A stretch of DNA of 64,000 nucleotides, from positions 73,231-137,230 of the forward strand of contig QANU01086265.1 in the NCBI GenBank assembly GCA_003254905.1. Direction: 5' to 3'. Position 1 is the first letter of the stretch, and each line of letters begins with the position of its first letter. This document shows, piece after piece, positions 36,601 to 46,835 of the stretch. The notes beneath the pieces are model-generated. The model was not told where the DNA came from, searched no databases, and saw nothing but the letters and a program-made list of their open reading frames with translations. The position numbers were made by a program, and so were the translations under genes. This DNA comes from Nissolia schottii. Its lineage: Eukaryota; Streptophyta; Magnoliopsida; Fabales; Fabaceae.

Positions 36601-38196
36601 TTTTCTTTGCTGAATCAAGAGCAAGAGCTCGATCACAAGCATCAATGGTCTTACTAAGGACTTCTTCTGGAAGTGGCTTTCCAGTTGTAGTTGACGCTGT
36701 AACAGAGACAACCATGATAATAGCTGAAGGTAAAAGCCCTTCTAGATCAACAAGAGTCAGATCCATTTCATTTCCTATCTTCTTAACAACCCGCGCATAA
36801 TCAATTGGGTGATGCACCAGTGACTCAAGCTCTGGAAACTTCAACCGATACTTGTCACGAATAAAATTGTGAATAATAACAATTTCATTCTCAATGTCAA
36901 CTGACAATGCATTGCATTCGACAATCAATTGGTATTCAGGATCATCTTCTAAATCTACTCCCCGAATTGAGACATCTGAACCTTTCTGAAGGGCTTCTTC
37001 CACTTTCTGCCATAAAAGAATGACATTAACCCTTATACACCCATGTCAATATATACTTAAGCAAAAAAATGAGATAATGGTAAAATAGCTGGGATAGCGG
37101 GGAGAAACAAACAAAAATATTACAATATAAAACAACAATGACAGGAATTTCAAAGCTTCAGTTGCAGCTAACAAACAGCTTAGTTGAATTGAATTGATTT
37201 TAGATTATACAACAATCAAGAAAGAATGCAATCGTTAACAAATTTTCAGACAAGTTAGTTCTGTGGGATAGGGTTAGGCGTTTGGGCTCTATTTGGTGTA
37301 AAGCACATAATCTAAAAAGGAAATTCCCTCTCAGATATATTGGGAGATTGGATAGCTTTGCTTCATTTAGTCTTTCCTTGTTTTATTCCTGTTCCTATAA
37401 AGATGATCTCTTGTACTCTCATCTTTTGTAATCATCTTCTCTTCTTATCAAGATAATTCTTCTTTTATCCCAAAAGAAAAAAAAGGATGCAGTGGCAATG
37501 GCAAAGGCTGGTTTTAAATTGAGGTGCATAAAAGGAGTAATGCAGATTAGGAGCTTTCTACCAGCAGCTTCCCTAATTGTCCTCAATCTCTGCAATTTCT
37601 ATAATGGCAATGTAACAGCAACAGCAACAGCAGCTGTAACCACAGTTCAAAACCTCATAAAAGCAATGGTTACTGACTAACCTGCATAACATCAATGTAT
37701 CTCTGCGTTTTCTGCAACTTGGAAACACTGTCCAAGTCATCATAGTTGAGGTTTTCTAGGTCAGCCAGGTCTCCATCAATATCTTCTTCCATATCCGCGG
37801 CATCAACATCGTTATCCTCCTGTAAGAAAAGAAACCGGATTATTCAAAAATAACCACCAACACACCAACCTTTTCCTTCGAACTTTTCAGGTAAAAACAA
37901 TTGAGAATAAATACAACCAAAATTAAAAAAAAAATGAAGATTATACTCACGGGAATTTCAGCCTCATTGTCGGAGAGTTCGTCAAGGTCAGCAAGGAAAG
38001 AATCAGCAAGTGTAGCCTGCAACCAAACGCACAAAAATGAACCTGAATTCGCAATCTTAAGTGCACTCCGTTTAAAGAATCATACTTGTAATTGAATACA
38101 TAGCTTTAAAACGCACAAAAACAACATCTGGGATGGATGGGAGCAACATAAAGTCGGAAGAAAGTAATAGAAAAAAGAAAGAGGAAAACAAACCAT
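30680..38196 (-). CDS. PRP31: U4/U6 small nuclear ribonucleoprotein PRP31
   Basis: Eight coding exons join in frame with GT/AG borders: 38194-38196 (ATG only), 37951-38016, 37682-37819, 36114-37006, 35938-36008, 35476-35578, 34713-34788 and 30680-30787. The product is 485 aa, the usual plant length. PRP31 binds the 15.5K-U4 5' stem-loop complex and bridges U4/U6 to U5 in the tri-snRNP. An acidic N-terminus ([17 protein letters not shown]) is followed by NOSIC and Nop domains (about 90-310, with [16 protein letters not shown] near 220), then a basic stretch [15 protein letters not shown] (about 353-367). The C-terminal domain ends with [19 protein letters not shown]. That last part is encoded by exon 8, separated by a 3.9 kb intron that contains a fossil gypsy fragment. 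Introns 3 and 6 also hold possible LTR scraps. Confidence 0.95.
30952..31479 (+). other. Open frame of 175 codons in PRP31 last intron, not supported as a gene
   Basis: It lies opposite the PRP31 transcript. The protein has no recognised domain. One short stretch, [12 protein letters not shown] (near 31260-31300), resembles the YADD region of a plant LINE reverse transcriptase, but nothing on either side supports an RT domain. It may be a tiny LINE remnant inside repeat-derived intron DNA. Confidence 0.3.
31960..33785 (+). mobile_element. Fossil Ty3/gypsy chromovirus-like fragment (gag, protease, start of RT)
   Basis: In order on the plus strand: a retrotransposon-gag stretch ([19 protein letters not shown] near 32060), a retroviral-type protease motif ([13 protein letters not shown] near 32845) and reverse transcriptase up to [18 protein letters not shown] (near 33680-33730). 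It stops before the RT active site, with no integrase or clear LTRs. The order and motifs suggest a Reina/Tekay-type chromovirus. It is antisense to PRP31, inside its last intron, and is old with many breaks. Confidence 0.8.
34880..35373 (-). mobile_element. Possible LTR fragment in PRP31 intron 6
   Basis: On the minus strand it starts TGTTACATACCCAGCTGAAG (35373 downward), has a TTGTATAAGGATAGC stretch that could be a TATA region, and runs to about 34880. TG start and CA-type end candidates exist, but no target duplication was found. It is confined to an intron and is a low-confidence call. Confidence 0.35.
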
Positions 38197-38375
38197 GTGA
38201 GCGATCGAGTTGTGAATTCGTTTCAGACTAGAGAGACTTGGAGGGAGAACGGCGAGAACTCGAGAAGAAAGAACGGTGTTTTTTCTGCTCAAATAATGGG
38301 CAAAGAGGAGAAGGTGTGGATTATCGAACACATCTTCCAATCTGTAAACATTGGACATGTTATAAAATAGAGCGT

Positions 38376-38385
38376 GGTTAGGGTT
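38376..38385 (-). promoter_or_regulatory. Telo-box (AACCCTAACC) in PRP31 promoter
   Basis: On the gene strand AACCCTAACC lies about 180 bp upstream of the PRP31 ATG, next to a TATA-like CTATTTTATAACATG (38357-38371). Such a pairing is common in plant housekeeping promoters. Its role here is inferred. Confidence 0.45.
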
Positions 38386-38648
38386 ACAAACTTACAATCC
38401 AATTGCGATTAGTTAACCTATGGTTCTCACACACACGCGAAGGGTACAAATTTTTTTTACATATAGGCATAAAAAAAAATTTAATATAAAATTAAATTGA
38501 CACATTAAATAATAAAAAATAATTATCATACTCTTTCTTTATCATCTCATTCATTTTTTTATCATGAAGAAACTTTTAAAAAATAAAAAATGACAAATAT
38601 GTTTGAAACAAAAATGAAAACTCTTCAATTCATTAATAATAAGATAGA

Positions 38649-38722
38649 AACGAAAAAAAATAACAGGAGAATGAGGCAATAGAAACGAAAAAAAAATAAC
38701 AGGAGAATGAGGCAAAAGAGAG
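38649..38722. repeat. Two-copy tandem repeat, about 37 bp
   Basis: GAAACGAAAAAAAATAACAG with GAGAATGAGGCAA occurs twice in a row, with one base of A-run length difference. It lies in non-coding DNA upstream of PRP31. Confidence 0.7.
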
Positions 38723-38799
38723 AAAAAAAATAAAGAATATGAAAAAAAAAAGATAAAGAAGTGTATTAAAGCGAATGGGTAGTATAATAGTTAGCAAAT

Positions 38800-39120
38800 T
38801 TTGAGCTTTACGCATAACATTTATCTATAAAATACGGTTTAATATGATTTTGAACCCTAATTAAATCCACAATTTTGATTTTGAACTTTTCTATAAAATG
38901 AGATTTAGATTTTAATACTTAATATTTCTTTTTTTATCTTCCCCTTACCATCAACTAGGTCCGTATGTGACAAATGAAAATCTACGTCTACATTACTTAT
39001 GTGGCACCTCGCATATTAAAATTTAAAATTGATCAAGATTCAAGGGGCTGAAATTGAAGCCACTACTGTCAACAATGAGTCAAGCTTCTAATATTTTTTG
39101 TTACTTTTCTTTTGGTGTTG
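38800..39120. other. No gene seen
   Basis: AT-rich intergenic DNA upstream of PRP31. No frame, TIR or LTR border was supported. Confidence 0.5.
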
Positions 39121-39129
39121 TAATAATAA

Positions 39130-40448
39130 ATATCGCTTGTGTAATCCTAGTGAGTTATGTAATCCATGTGGCAACCAACACTCAAGAGAGGTTGAATTGA
39201 GTGTTTGAAAACTTAATCCAACTTTAAGAAAGTGTGCATTTTCATGCATTTAAATATTGCTTGCAGCGGAATAAACTAACAAAGATGAAATCATTAAGAA
39301 TAACTATAATAAATTAAACTTGCAGTAATGTAAAGTATAAGGGAAGAGAAAAGCAAAACTAGAACTTTATCCTGGATCGATCACCTCCTGTGGCCTACAT
39401 CCAATCCCCAAGCAATCCGCTTGAGTTTTTCCACTAGTTCAAATTCTTACAAGTGTTTGGAAAACCTTTACAACACTTGAGTGCTTTTACTTCTTGGGAT
39501 CCCTCACCCTTAAGTTCAAGCCACTCAAGAACAAGAGATTCCTCACTCTTGATTCATTTGACAGATGTTTCGCCCTCTTAATTTAGAAATACATGAGGAA
39601 GAATTAGAAGCACTCTCTCAAAAGAGGAAATTATACGAGTTGAAGAACTATGAAGTTTTGAAAGTGATAACTCATTTTGGCCAAAAACTTTGATGAAAAA
39701 CCATTGATGAAAATGAATGATTAAATGTAGTTTGTACTTCGTCTTTCATGCATGAAATGCTAAATAAAAGAGGGTATTATAGGTTTTAAATACGTGTACA
39801 ATGATTGAATTTCGGAGAGACATGCCCCTTGATGAAAAGTCACTTCATTTTGGCATAACAGACACTTGTAATCGATTACATTAGCTTGTAATTCATTACA
39901 TGCTTCAAATTTTATGTGTAATCGATTACACAATGTTGTAATCGATCACAAAATGTTCAAGAAGTGTGTGACTGATTCCTTAAACAAGGTAATTGATTAC
40001 TTAGCCTTTGAAAACATATTTTACCATTTTTTTCACTATATACTCTTAATTAAAAACCTGTGATGTTATATTCATGTTATATGCTTTATGAAAAACTTGT
40101 TTAGCATAATATCTTTTAGCATAAAGTTTTTCAAAAAGTTTTAAATGACTGAATCAAAACCATTGCCAAAGAAAGTTATCAAGAGAAAACTTTTAAGAAA
40201 AGAACCTAAGTCTTTGAAGATAATACCAAATTGAGCATTTGACTTTGTTCTTTGAATATTGAAGGCCAAAGTCTTTAGGTTTGCCATTGAAGTGTATTTG
40301 AAGTTGTTTGAAGCTTGTTATGCCATGATGCATAATTGCCATTTTGGTTGCAACCTTTTGACATCTTTTTGGCATCTTCAAAACCTTTGAGATCATTTTT
40401 ATACTTGATCTCCTTCAATTATTCTCAATCTTTTGCATCACCATGTTC
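39130..40448. repeat. Unclassified dispersed-type repeat with TGTAATCGATTACA cluster
   Basis: Non-coding sequence beginning around TGTGTAATCCTAGTGAG and running up to the LTR at 40449. Between 39867 and 40003 it carries the perfect palindrome TGTAATCGATTACA twice, plus three near copies. Such words occur in legume LTR retroelements, but no LTR border was found, so the class is left open. Confidence 0.45.
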
Positions 40449-40919
40449 TGTAACATCCTCATTTTTGCCCTTACAAAGATTTCGCGTAATTAAGAATATC
40501 GTGTAATTAAATTATACCTGAGACGATTATTTAGACTGGAAATTTAGTTATAAAAGTTTCTTATCCAAAATACCAGTCAAAATGATGGTCTCATAAGCTC
40601 ACAGAAATTTCGCGAAATTCGGATCGATTTTCGATCGTCACCGGAATTTGATTATGACTCAAAGGTATCCGTAAAATGCACTATTATGAAAATAAATTTA
40701 CGAATACCTTGGCCGGACTTAAATTCCCGATAAGAAAAATTAGTAGATCATGACGGTATGTTCAAAACATTTTTAGGACATCCGTACATGAATGATTAAC
40801 AACCAAACATGATCAAACATGATTGAAATTGATTACATGGCCATGGATATATACGTAACCACTGAAGCTTTAAATTCAAGCTTATCCATGCAAAGAAACA
40901 TCATGGATAAGGACGTGTA

Positions 40920-40928
<9 letters not shown>

Positions 40929-40954
<26 letters not shown>

Positions 40955-40955
40955 G
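40929..40955. repeat. (ATA)n microsatellite
   Basis: An ATA repeat preceded by a short TA run. A similar (AAT)n run at about 43334-43370 lies at the equivalent place in the nested copy, so this microsatellite position may be typical of the family. Confidence 0.85.
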
Positions 40956-43332
40956 GCAGCACAGTAAGGCAGTGCTGCCTCTGTGTGTGTGTGTGTATGA
41001 GCCACAGAGTGGCTTCATGCTTCACTTTCCTTCTTTGTTAATTTTTGTTCCGCTCGTGCACTCTGCGGTTAAGATGTCGGACTCAGGAAAAATAGCAGGA
41101 TCGCACTAACGCTCGTGAGAACATTTTCTCAAAACTTTCACCTTCTCTAAACGGGCTTAGGAGGTGGGTAACTCAAGCTTATTCACCTCTTTGGGGATTT
41201 TTATGTGTTATATGTGTAATCTAGGAAAATCTAACGTAGTAAATTTTATGTGAAAAATATGTTTAGTATGATGCATGAACGATGTGGTATATTTGTAAAG
41301 ATAGAAAAATATAGCTGTGTCGTTTGGAGTAGTATGGGAGGCTTCAGTACAAGAGAAAAACTCGAAGGAAATTTTCAAAGACTTACGCTGTGACCTGAAC
41401 TGACTTCAGCATGCTGAGCAGCCACGCTGAAGCTAGCCTACTGAGCTTGTCTTGGGTCCAGGCGCTGAGCGGCCTGACCTAAGTCCAATGGAACTGTGGC
41501 GCCAAGAGGGCTAAGTGACCTTGGAATCCCTCATGGGCGCTGAGCGGCCTGAAGAAATCCTAAGTCATTAAGTTAACCTTGAACCGAGCAGTTCTGTGGG
41601 CTCGCACACTCCAAGGAAGCACTGAACCTCTGGATCTTATGAGGGATGACTAAAATAGCGATTGGATTATATGTCATACTTGTAATAGCATGCATTATCA
41701 GAACTCGATCATTGCTAGGACCTTAGGGTGATCGTAGATAACTAGTATTGAATCACTTAATGCCTTAAGACCATAATTGAATCTTAGGGAATCAGTAATC
41801 TCTTAAGAAGGCCAGACCACCCAGGGTCGGTGAACCTTAAAGAAAGGACGTAGTTATATAATAGGAAATCCCCTTCTCTTGGCACGTCATACCTGACAAG
41901 CCCCTTGCCAGTCTAGCAAGAAGGATTGGTTTATGATTATGAAACGCAGGCATAAACCCGAACGCAGGCTTCGTCCTGATTCCAAGAAAGTAACGAAAGA
42001 AAGTAAAGAAAGAAAGTAACATAAAGAATGAGCTTTTACGTCATGACGTCTAAAGGAAAGTATGTCCCCAAGTGTGGACATTGAGAAAGTCAAGAAGAAG
42101 TTTAAAGTAACGAGCCCACTCTTGGTGTCACTGTAAGGGTGGACCCCCTCACCATTCCGCAAGGAGAATGGTTAATTCCCTACCTTGCTCGATGAAGTAT
42201 GCCATCGTGCATCCATGGTTAGCTACCACTCAAGAAAAAGCGCAGCTTGGTCGACAAGGATATGAAAATAGAAGTAGGTTGTAGCTACAAGGGGACGACG
42301 GTCCCACAGACTATATAGGAGAATGATGAGCATAAAGTAACGGAAAGGACGCAACTTTAATTAAGATGCGTAAGAGAACCCTCATTCCCTCATGCATGAT
42401 ATTTATGTGATGTATGTATGTGTATGTGTATGTGTGTGTGTATATATATATATACACGTAGGTACTATAAGTAATCGTTAAGAGAACTGTCGAGATGACC
42501 TATTTGAACGATGTAGACCACACGAGTATGGGATCAAAGATCCCATCACCCACACGAATAAAGTTAATAAGCACGAATCCATAGGTAATGCAAGGATTAA
42601 AGATCCCGAGTCACCTAGTAAAATAGATAAAGCTACTCAGGATTAAGACGGATGATAACTGGTAGGGAGTCTAGTATGCATGAACATTTAGAGATCTCTT
42701 GAGTGGCCTGGATCATAACTGAATAAAGAACTGTTAGAAGGGCTAAGGATCCCCACTGAGAATAAAATGTTCTCACCCCTACTCTTTGTGATTCCAGGAG
42801 AATACGACCAATTCACGGACAGGGACGAAACGACAGAGAAACAGAGAGTGTGCGCTTTATTTACGCATGAAGGCGATTCTTGGCTTGTAGTGTATACTGG
42901 TTAAATGTGTAACATCCCGTGCTTCTACGAGCCGGTAACCTTTCAGTTTTGCAGCCGCGAACGACCGGGGAAATGGCAAGAAAGCGAGGGGAGAAGAGTT
43001 AAACCTCCGAAACCTTGAGAAATTTAAGGAACCGGACTAGGTTTAGCTGTAGTATAATTTTCGGGAGCCGCTGGATGAGTTTCGATGCAATCGGGAATTT
43101 TTCGGATACAGAAAAAGGCCTGTGGGATTTTCTTGGTTCAGTAAGGAGGCCCCTGATCCCTGAGAAAATTGTCCCGAGCTGAAGAAAAAAATAAATGGGT
43201 TACAGCGGCATGTCCGAAATATTGTTAGGGCAACCGGGAGTAAGACTTTCTGAACAAAACACGTTCGAGCGAAAACGGAGCTGCACAGGGGAAGATAGCT
43301 TCTGAGGGAAGCTAACTAATAAATAAATAAAA

Positions 43333-43371
<39 letters not shown>

Positions 43372-43856
43372 CATAAGCTGAAGCAAAGCTTCAGCAAAAC
43401 AATTAAGAAGAAAAGAGAAAAGGGAAAAAAGAAAAGAAAATAACTTTTACTGTGCGCGGTTATTTATAAATAACTTCGTAGCTTTCAGAAGTTACATTTG
43501 TTCGTTTCCCGAGGGTTTCGTTCCGACACATCTAAAGCTCGTGTCGGAGTCTCCAAAAAATAGCCGGAGCACGCCATCATGAAGAGGAAAATCTCTCCTT
43601 CAGAGTCACTGAATTGGAATCCTGATCGGATGTGGGTAATCCTAAGCCCACTGTCTATGTGGTTTACTTTTTACCTGTATATGTGCCTATTTGTATATCT
43701 GATTATAGAACTGTTAAGTATTATTTTGGGGGGATACAGGGTAAAGAGGGTTTTGTGAACGATTGAGGAATGAAACGCATAACTGTACTACTTGGAACCC
43801 TAGGTACAGTGGAAAATGAGAACTGGAGTCTTGGGGAGGCGATTTTTTAAGCAATC

Positions 43857-44095
43857 ATTCGAATATGCAAGGAATTCAGTCGAATGAAAGCCAAAATGAG
43901 CTTTCCTTCTAATGAATTCCACTGCAGTCGAATGAAGGCGAATTTTTGGGATTTCAATCGAATGAATCCCCTAGTATTCGAATGAAAGAATGCCGAGGGA
44001 ATTCAGTCGAATGAAAGCCTATTCCAATCGAATGAAAGAACTTTGAGGGATTTTCATTCGAATGCCTATCCAAGTATTCGACTGAAACCTGGCAG
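43857..44095. repeat. TCGAATGAA word cluster
   Basis: The word TCGAATGAA or its near complement (ATTCGAATG, ATTCGACTG) occurs about ten times in 240 bp, at irregular 15-35 bp spacing, often preceded by ATTCAG or TTTCAA. It is not a simple tandem repeat. Confidence 0.8.
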
Positions 44096-44482
44096 ACTTG
44101 AGACTTTAATGATTCTAAGGGATCCAAGGGGTACATAATAGCTTGTTTTTGTATAGCAAGGCATGCATCATGAGGAATGGGTTGTGTATAGGTGTTAGAG
44201 CAACCCTAGAAAAGTAGAGGTCAATCACCTAACGCATAAAGATAATAATGGAACTTAGGGAACACGTATATAGTTATATGTTAGGAAGCCCTCTCTTGGC
44301 AAAGTCTTACAGACATGCCCCTCACCAGTTCACAAGTGGATTGGTTGATGTGTTACCTTGCCCGTCCTTACAAGTTTGGATTAGTTAACGAATCAGTCAC
44401 CCAAGGGTGGATTGGTTCGAAGAGGTTAATGACACAGGAAGGTAAAGGATGGATAGAAAAAGGAGGAAGTAAAGTAAAGAGC

Positions 44483-44626
44483 GCTAACCCGGCAAGCCGG
44501 TACGCATAAGGAGATAAAGAGCTAACCCAGCAAGCCGGTATGCCTATAGAAAAGATGCACTAACCCAGCAAGCCGGTATGTGCCAAAGCGGAGAAGTGGG
44601 ACGCTAACCCGGCAAGCCGGTACGCG
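44483..44626. repeat. Four direct repeats of CTAACCCGGCAAGCCGG
   Basis: Four copies start at about 44483, 44522, 44560 and 44603, each followed by TACGC or TATG. Part of each unit, CCGGCAAGCCGG, is a near-palindrome that could form a small hairpin. Spacers are about 20 bp and A/G-rich. It is not a CRISPR: this is a plant LTR-like element and the spacers resemble each other. Confidence 0.8.
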
Positions 44627-44999
44627 TAAGAGACCCCCAATGCCCCCATGCACTATTTAGCTATGTATTTATAATTGATCGAATGTTTGAATGTGCATTA
44701 ATATTCATTTATGGTTGTTTGTGTAATATGTAACGTCAAGGGAACGACCCGAGACAAGTAGCCTAATTATAATTGAAATACGGGATTCATAAGCACGCAG
44801 CCGTAGTAAGAAAGACTAGTCCCCTATTCACCTAGATAATCTTAGATAAAGCTGTTCAGGGTTTTAACAAAAGACAATAATCGGTAGGGTTTATAGTATG
44901 CATGCTCACTTAGAAATCCCCTGAATGGCCTGGAGGATACTTGAGTAAATGAACCATTCATAGCCTTGGAGACCCATTGAGGACCTAGAGTTCTCACCC

Positions 45000-45490
45000 C
45001 CACTCGATTATGGATCCATCTTGCAGCCATGACTTCGCCACCGGCCAAGGATGTTTGGTTATTTACGCGCACCATCATGCACAATTACCGCACGAATACT
45101 CTCCTGGAGACGAGTACGTTCGCACCTGCACGCCTACACGACGACCCCGATCGTTCTCCCAGGCAGAGGCTTGGAGCCCCAGGTACATCGCCACTGAACC
45201 CCATCTGGGTTGACGAGCGTCCAGGGAGCAGCAGCAGGGATCCGATTCGCCTCAACAGCGATGAGGAGATGCCTCCTTCGGAGCCGGAGCAGACCCCTAC
45301 ACCAGCCCCGACACCAGTTACTGATCCAGGTGCGTCCACCCAATGGTTCGAGCTCGAGGTCACAGGACCACTGCTCGGAAGAGGATTCTGACCGCTCGGC
45401 CACATCGCTTCGTCCCACGCGATTTCTCGGCGGTGACAGGCCTGAGCAGCAGCGAGGAGGAGGAGCCCTTGGAGCGCCTAGAAGACTCTG
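45000..45490 (+). other. GC-rich stretch with 120-codon frame inside nested LTR-like element
   Basis: Composition jumps to high GC compared with the rest of the element. A frame of 120 codons (45029-45391) is rich in Pro, Ser, Thr and Asp/Glu, with DEEMPPSEPEQTPTPAP. The related copy at 15233 has a shorter similar patch near 19150-19190 (DADEPPSEP). It may be part of the LTR's own sequence or a captured fragment. No domain is recognised. Confidence 0.4.
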
Positions 45491-46349
45491 AGTAGGTGGC
45501 GGACAGACGGACCTGAGTACAGGGATAGGGTTCTGTACCGTACACGAAGCGAGTAGTGCCGCTCGTGTACGTAGTTTGCTTTTAGTTATTACGTTTGGTT
45601 ATTATTGATACTGATGTCTGTATATTATTATCCAACTGTACAGGATTATGTAAACACTTGTGTATTATATTATAATGGTATGTTATGTATATTCGGGCCC
45701 CTATGTGTACCTTCTACCGATAAAGCTCCACGCTACAGGTATGTACTTGCACTCTCCTATCTTTTAGTTATGCCGCTATCCGTTGTATTATTCGCAAGGC
45801 TCATTACTTTCCACACACGCGTATTTGCAAAGAAGTTTCAAACTGCCCGTATTTTCAGTAATCCTAATTTCAGTTGATAACCTAGAACAGTAGTAGTTCT
45901 CAGCCCAGCATTCAACTACCTAGCCAGGGAAACCTATTACTTAAGCATAGGCTAACTAGTTAGGGTGTTGCAAAATGGTCTAGATAGGTCATTACCACTT
46001 GTATGCAATGATTGTAATGAATATTGGTAATGAAAGGTGTAACCATGTTTTGGACCTTGTACTTGTATCTATATTTATATACATATCTTCATGTTCGGTA
46101 TCAGTTGTCGCTTAAGTGTGTTGGACTCTATCGCTTGCTTATGTATATATGTATGCTTCCTTAAACGTGCATGACTCATACTTTATGTTTTAGTAAAGAA
46201 CGGACATTTTTTTAAAGTTGTCCATATTTTCAAGTAAGAAATATTTGCCAAGCTAAAAGTAAGGGCTAAAAGTAACTCAACCAAACTAGATAACAACCTT
46301 GTGAGTATTGCTTATGACTATAGCATAAGCAGTTAGCAGGGGTGTTACA

Positions 46350-46690
46350 CAACTCGAGTTTCAGCCCTCTCATGGTATTTTCCACACTTTCATCCCTCGT
46401 CATAAGATTACGAAACCATTATTTTGACTGGTATTTTTGGGAAACAAATTTTATACTTAAATTATCCAGTCGAAATAATTGGCTCATACATATTAATTAC
46501 GCGAAATTCTTCTTAAGGAAAAAGAGGGATGTTACATTCCACCCCCTTAGAAAAATTTCGCCCACAAAATTTTAGTACCTTCAAAAAGTTCTGGATAGAC
46601 ACTCCTCATGTTAGCCTCCAGCTCCCAAGTCTAATCTTCGCATGCTCCGTTTTCCCATAAGACGCGCACTATGGGTATCTCCTTGCATGA
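46350..46690 (-). mobile_element. Opposite-strand Ty3/gypsy 3' end: pol tail, polypurine tract, LTR start
   Basis: Read on the minus strand, the sequence passes through a pol-end-like region to a polypurine tract (CTAAGGGGGTGGAA, 46537-46550). It then enters an LTR that starts TGTAACATCCCTC at 46536 and runs for 187 bp to 46350. The LTR start is clearly related to that at 40449. This supports a Ty3/gypsy identity for the whole LTR family. A 3' LTR end in plus orientation (GCTAGCTAAGGTGTTACA) follows at 46713-46730. Confidence 0.65.
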
Positions 46691-46732
46691 TTTATGACTT
46701 AAGTGTAAACCTGCTAGCTAAGGTGTTACAAC

Positions 46733-46835
46733 TACACTTGCCACTACCACTACCCACACTGCCACCACCACAATCATTGCCACCATTGTCATTGTTGCTA
46801 CAACCACCACCATCGTCATATTATTATTATTTGAA
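46733..46835. repeat. CCA/CCATTG-rich low-complexity tract with (ATT)n
   Basis: Degenerate CCACCA, CCATTG and CATTGT words ending in a short TTA run. Frames crossing it are repeat translations. Confidence 0.6.

Larger units (their letters stand above)
42908..45972 (+). mobile_element. Solo-LTR-like element, nested copy, TSD AAATG
   Basis: It starts TGTAACATCCCG and ends GGGTGTTGCA, and is flanked by the perfect 5-bp repeat AAATG (42903-42907 and 45973-45977). This proves insertion into the outer copy. The length is 3065 bp. It shares landmarks with the other copies but has its own internal word clusters: TCGAATGAA (43857-44095) and CTAACCCGGCAAGCCGG (44483-44626). It also has an unusually GC-rich stretch at 45000-45490. 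No gag or pol was found. Confidence 0.8.
40449..46349 (+). mobile_element. Solo-LTR-like element, outer copy (interrupted by 42908-45972)
   Basis: It starts TGTAACATCCTC and ends GGGGTGTTACA, the same termini as the copies at 15233 and 42908. Without the nested copy it is about 2.8 kb long. Family landmarks include ACGGTATGTTC...CATTTTTAGGAC (near 40755), GGTGGGTAACTC (41163), GAGTGGCCTGGA (42702) and TTCTCACCCCTACTC (42770). No gag or pol lies inside. The flanking 5-mers (TGTTC, CAACT) do not match, so its outer borders may have been rearranged. It is probably a long LTR of a Ty3/gypsy family. Confidence 0.65.

Noticed and set aside
44483-44626. CRISPR-like array
   Set aside because: Plant nuclear DNA, four units only, degenerate, spacers alike; it is a minisatellite in an LTR-like element.
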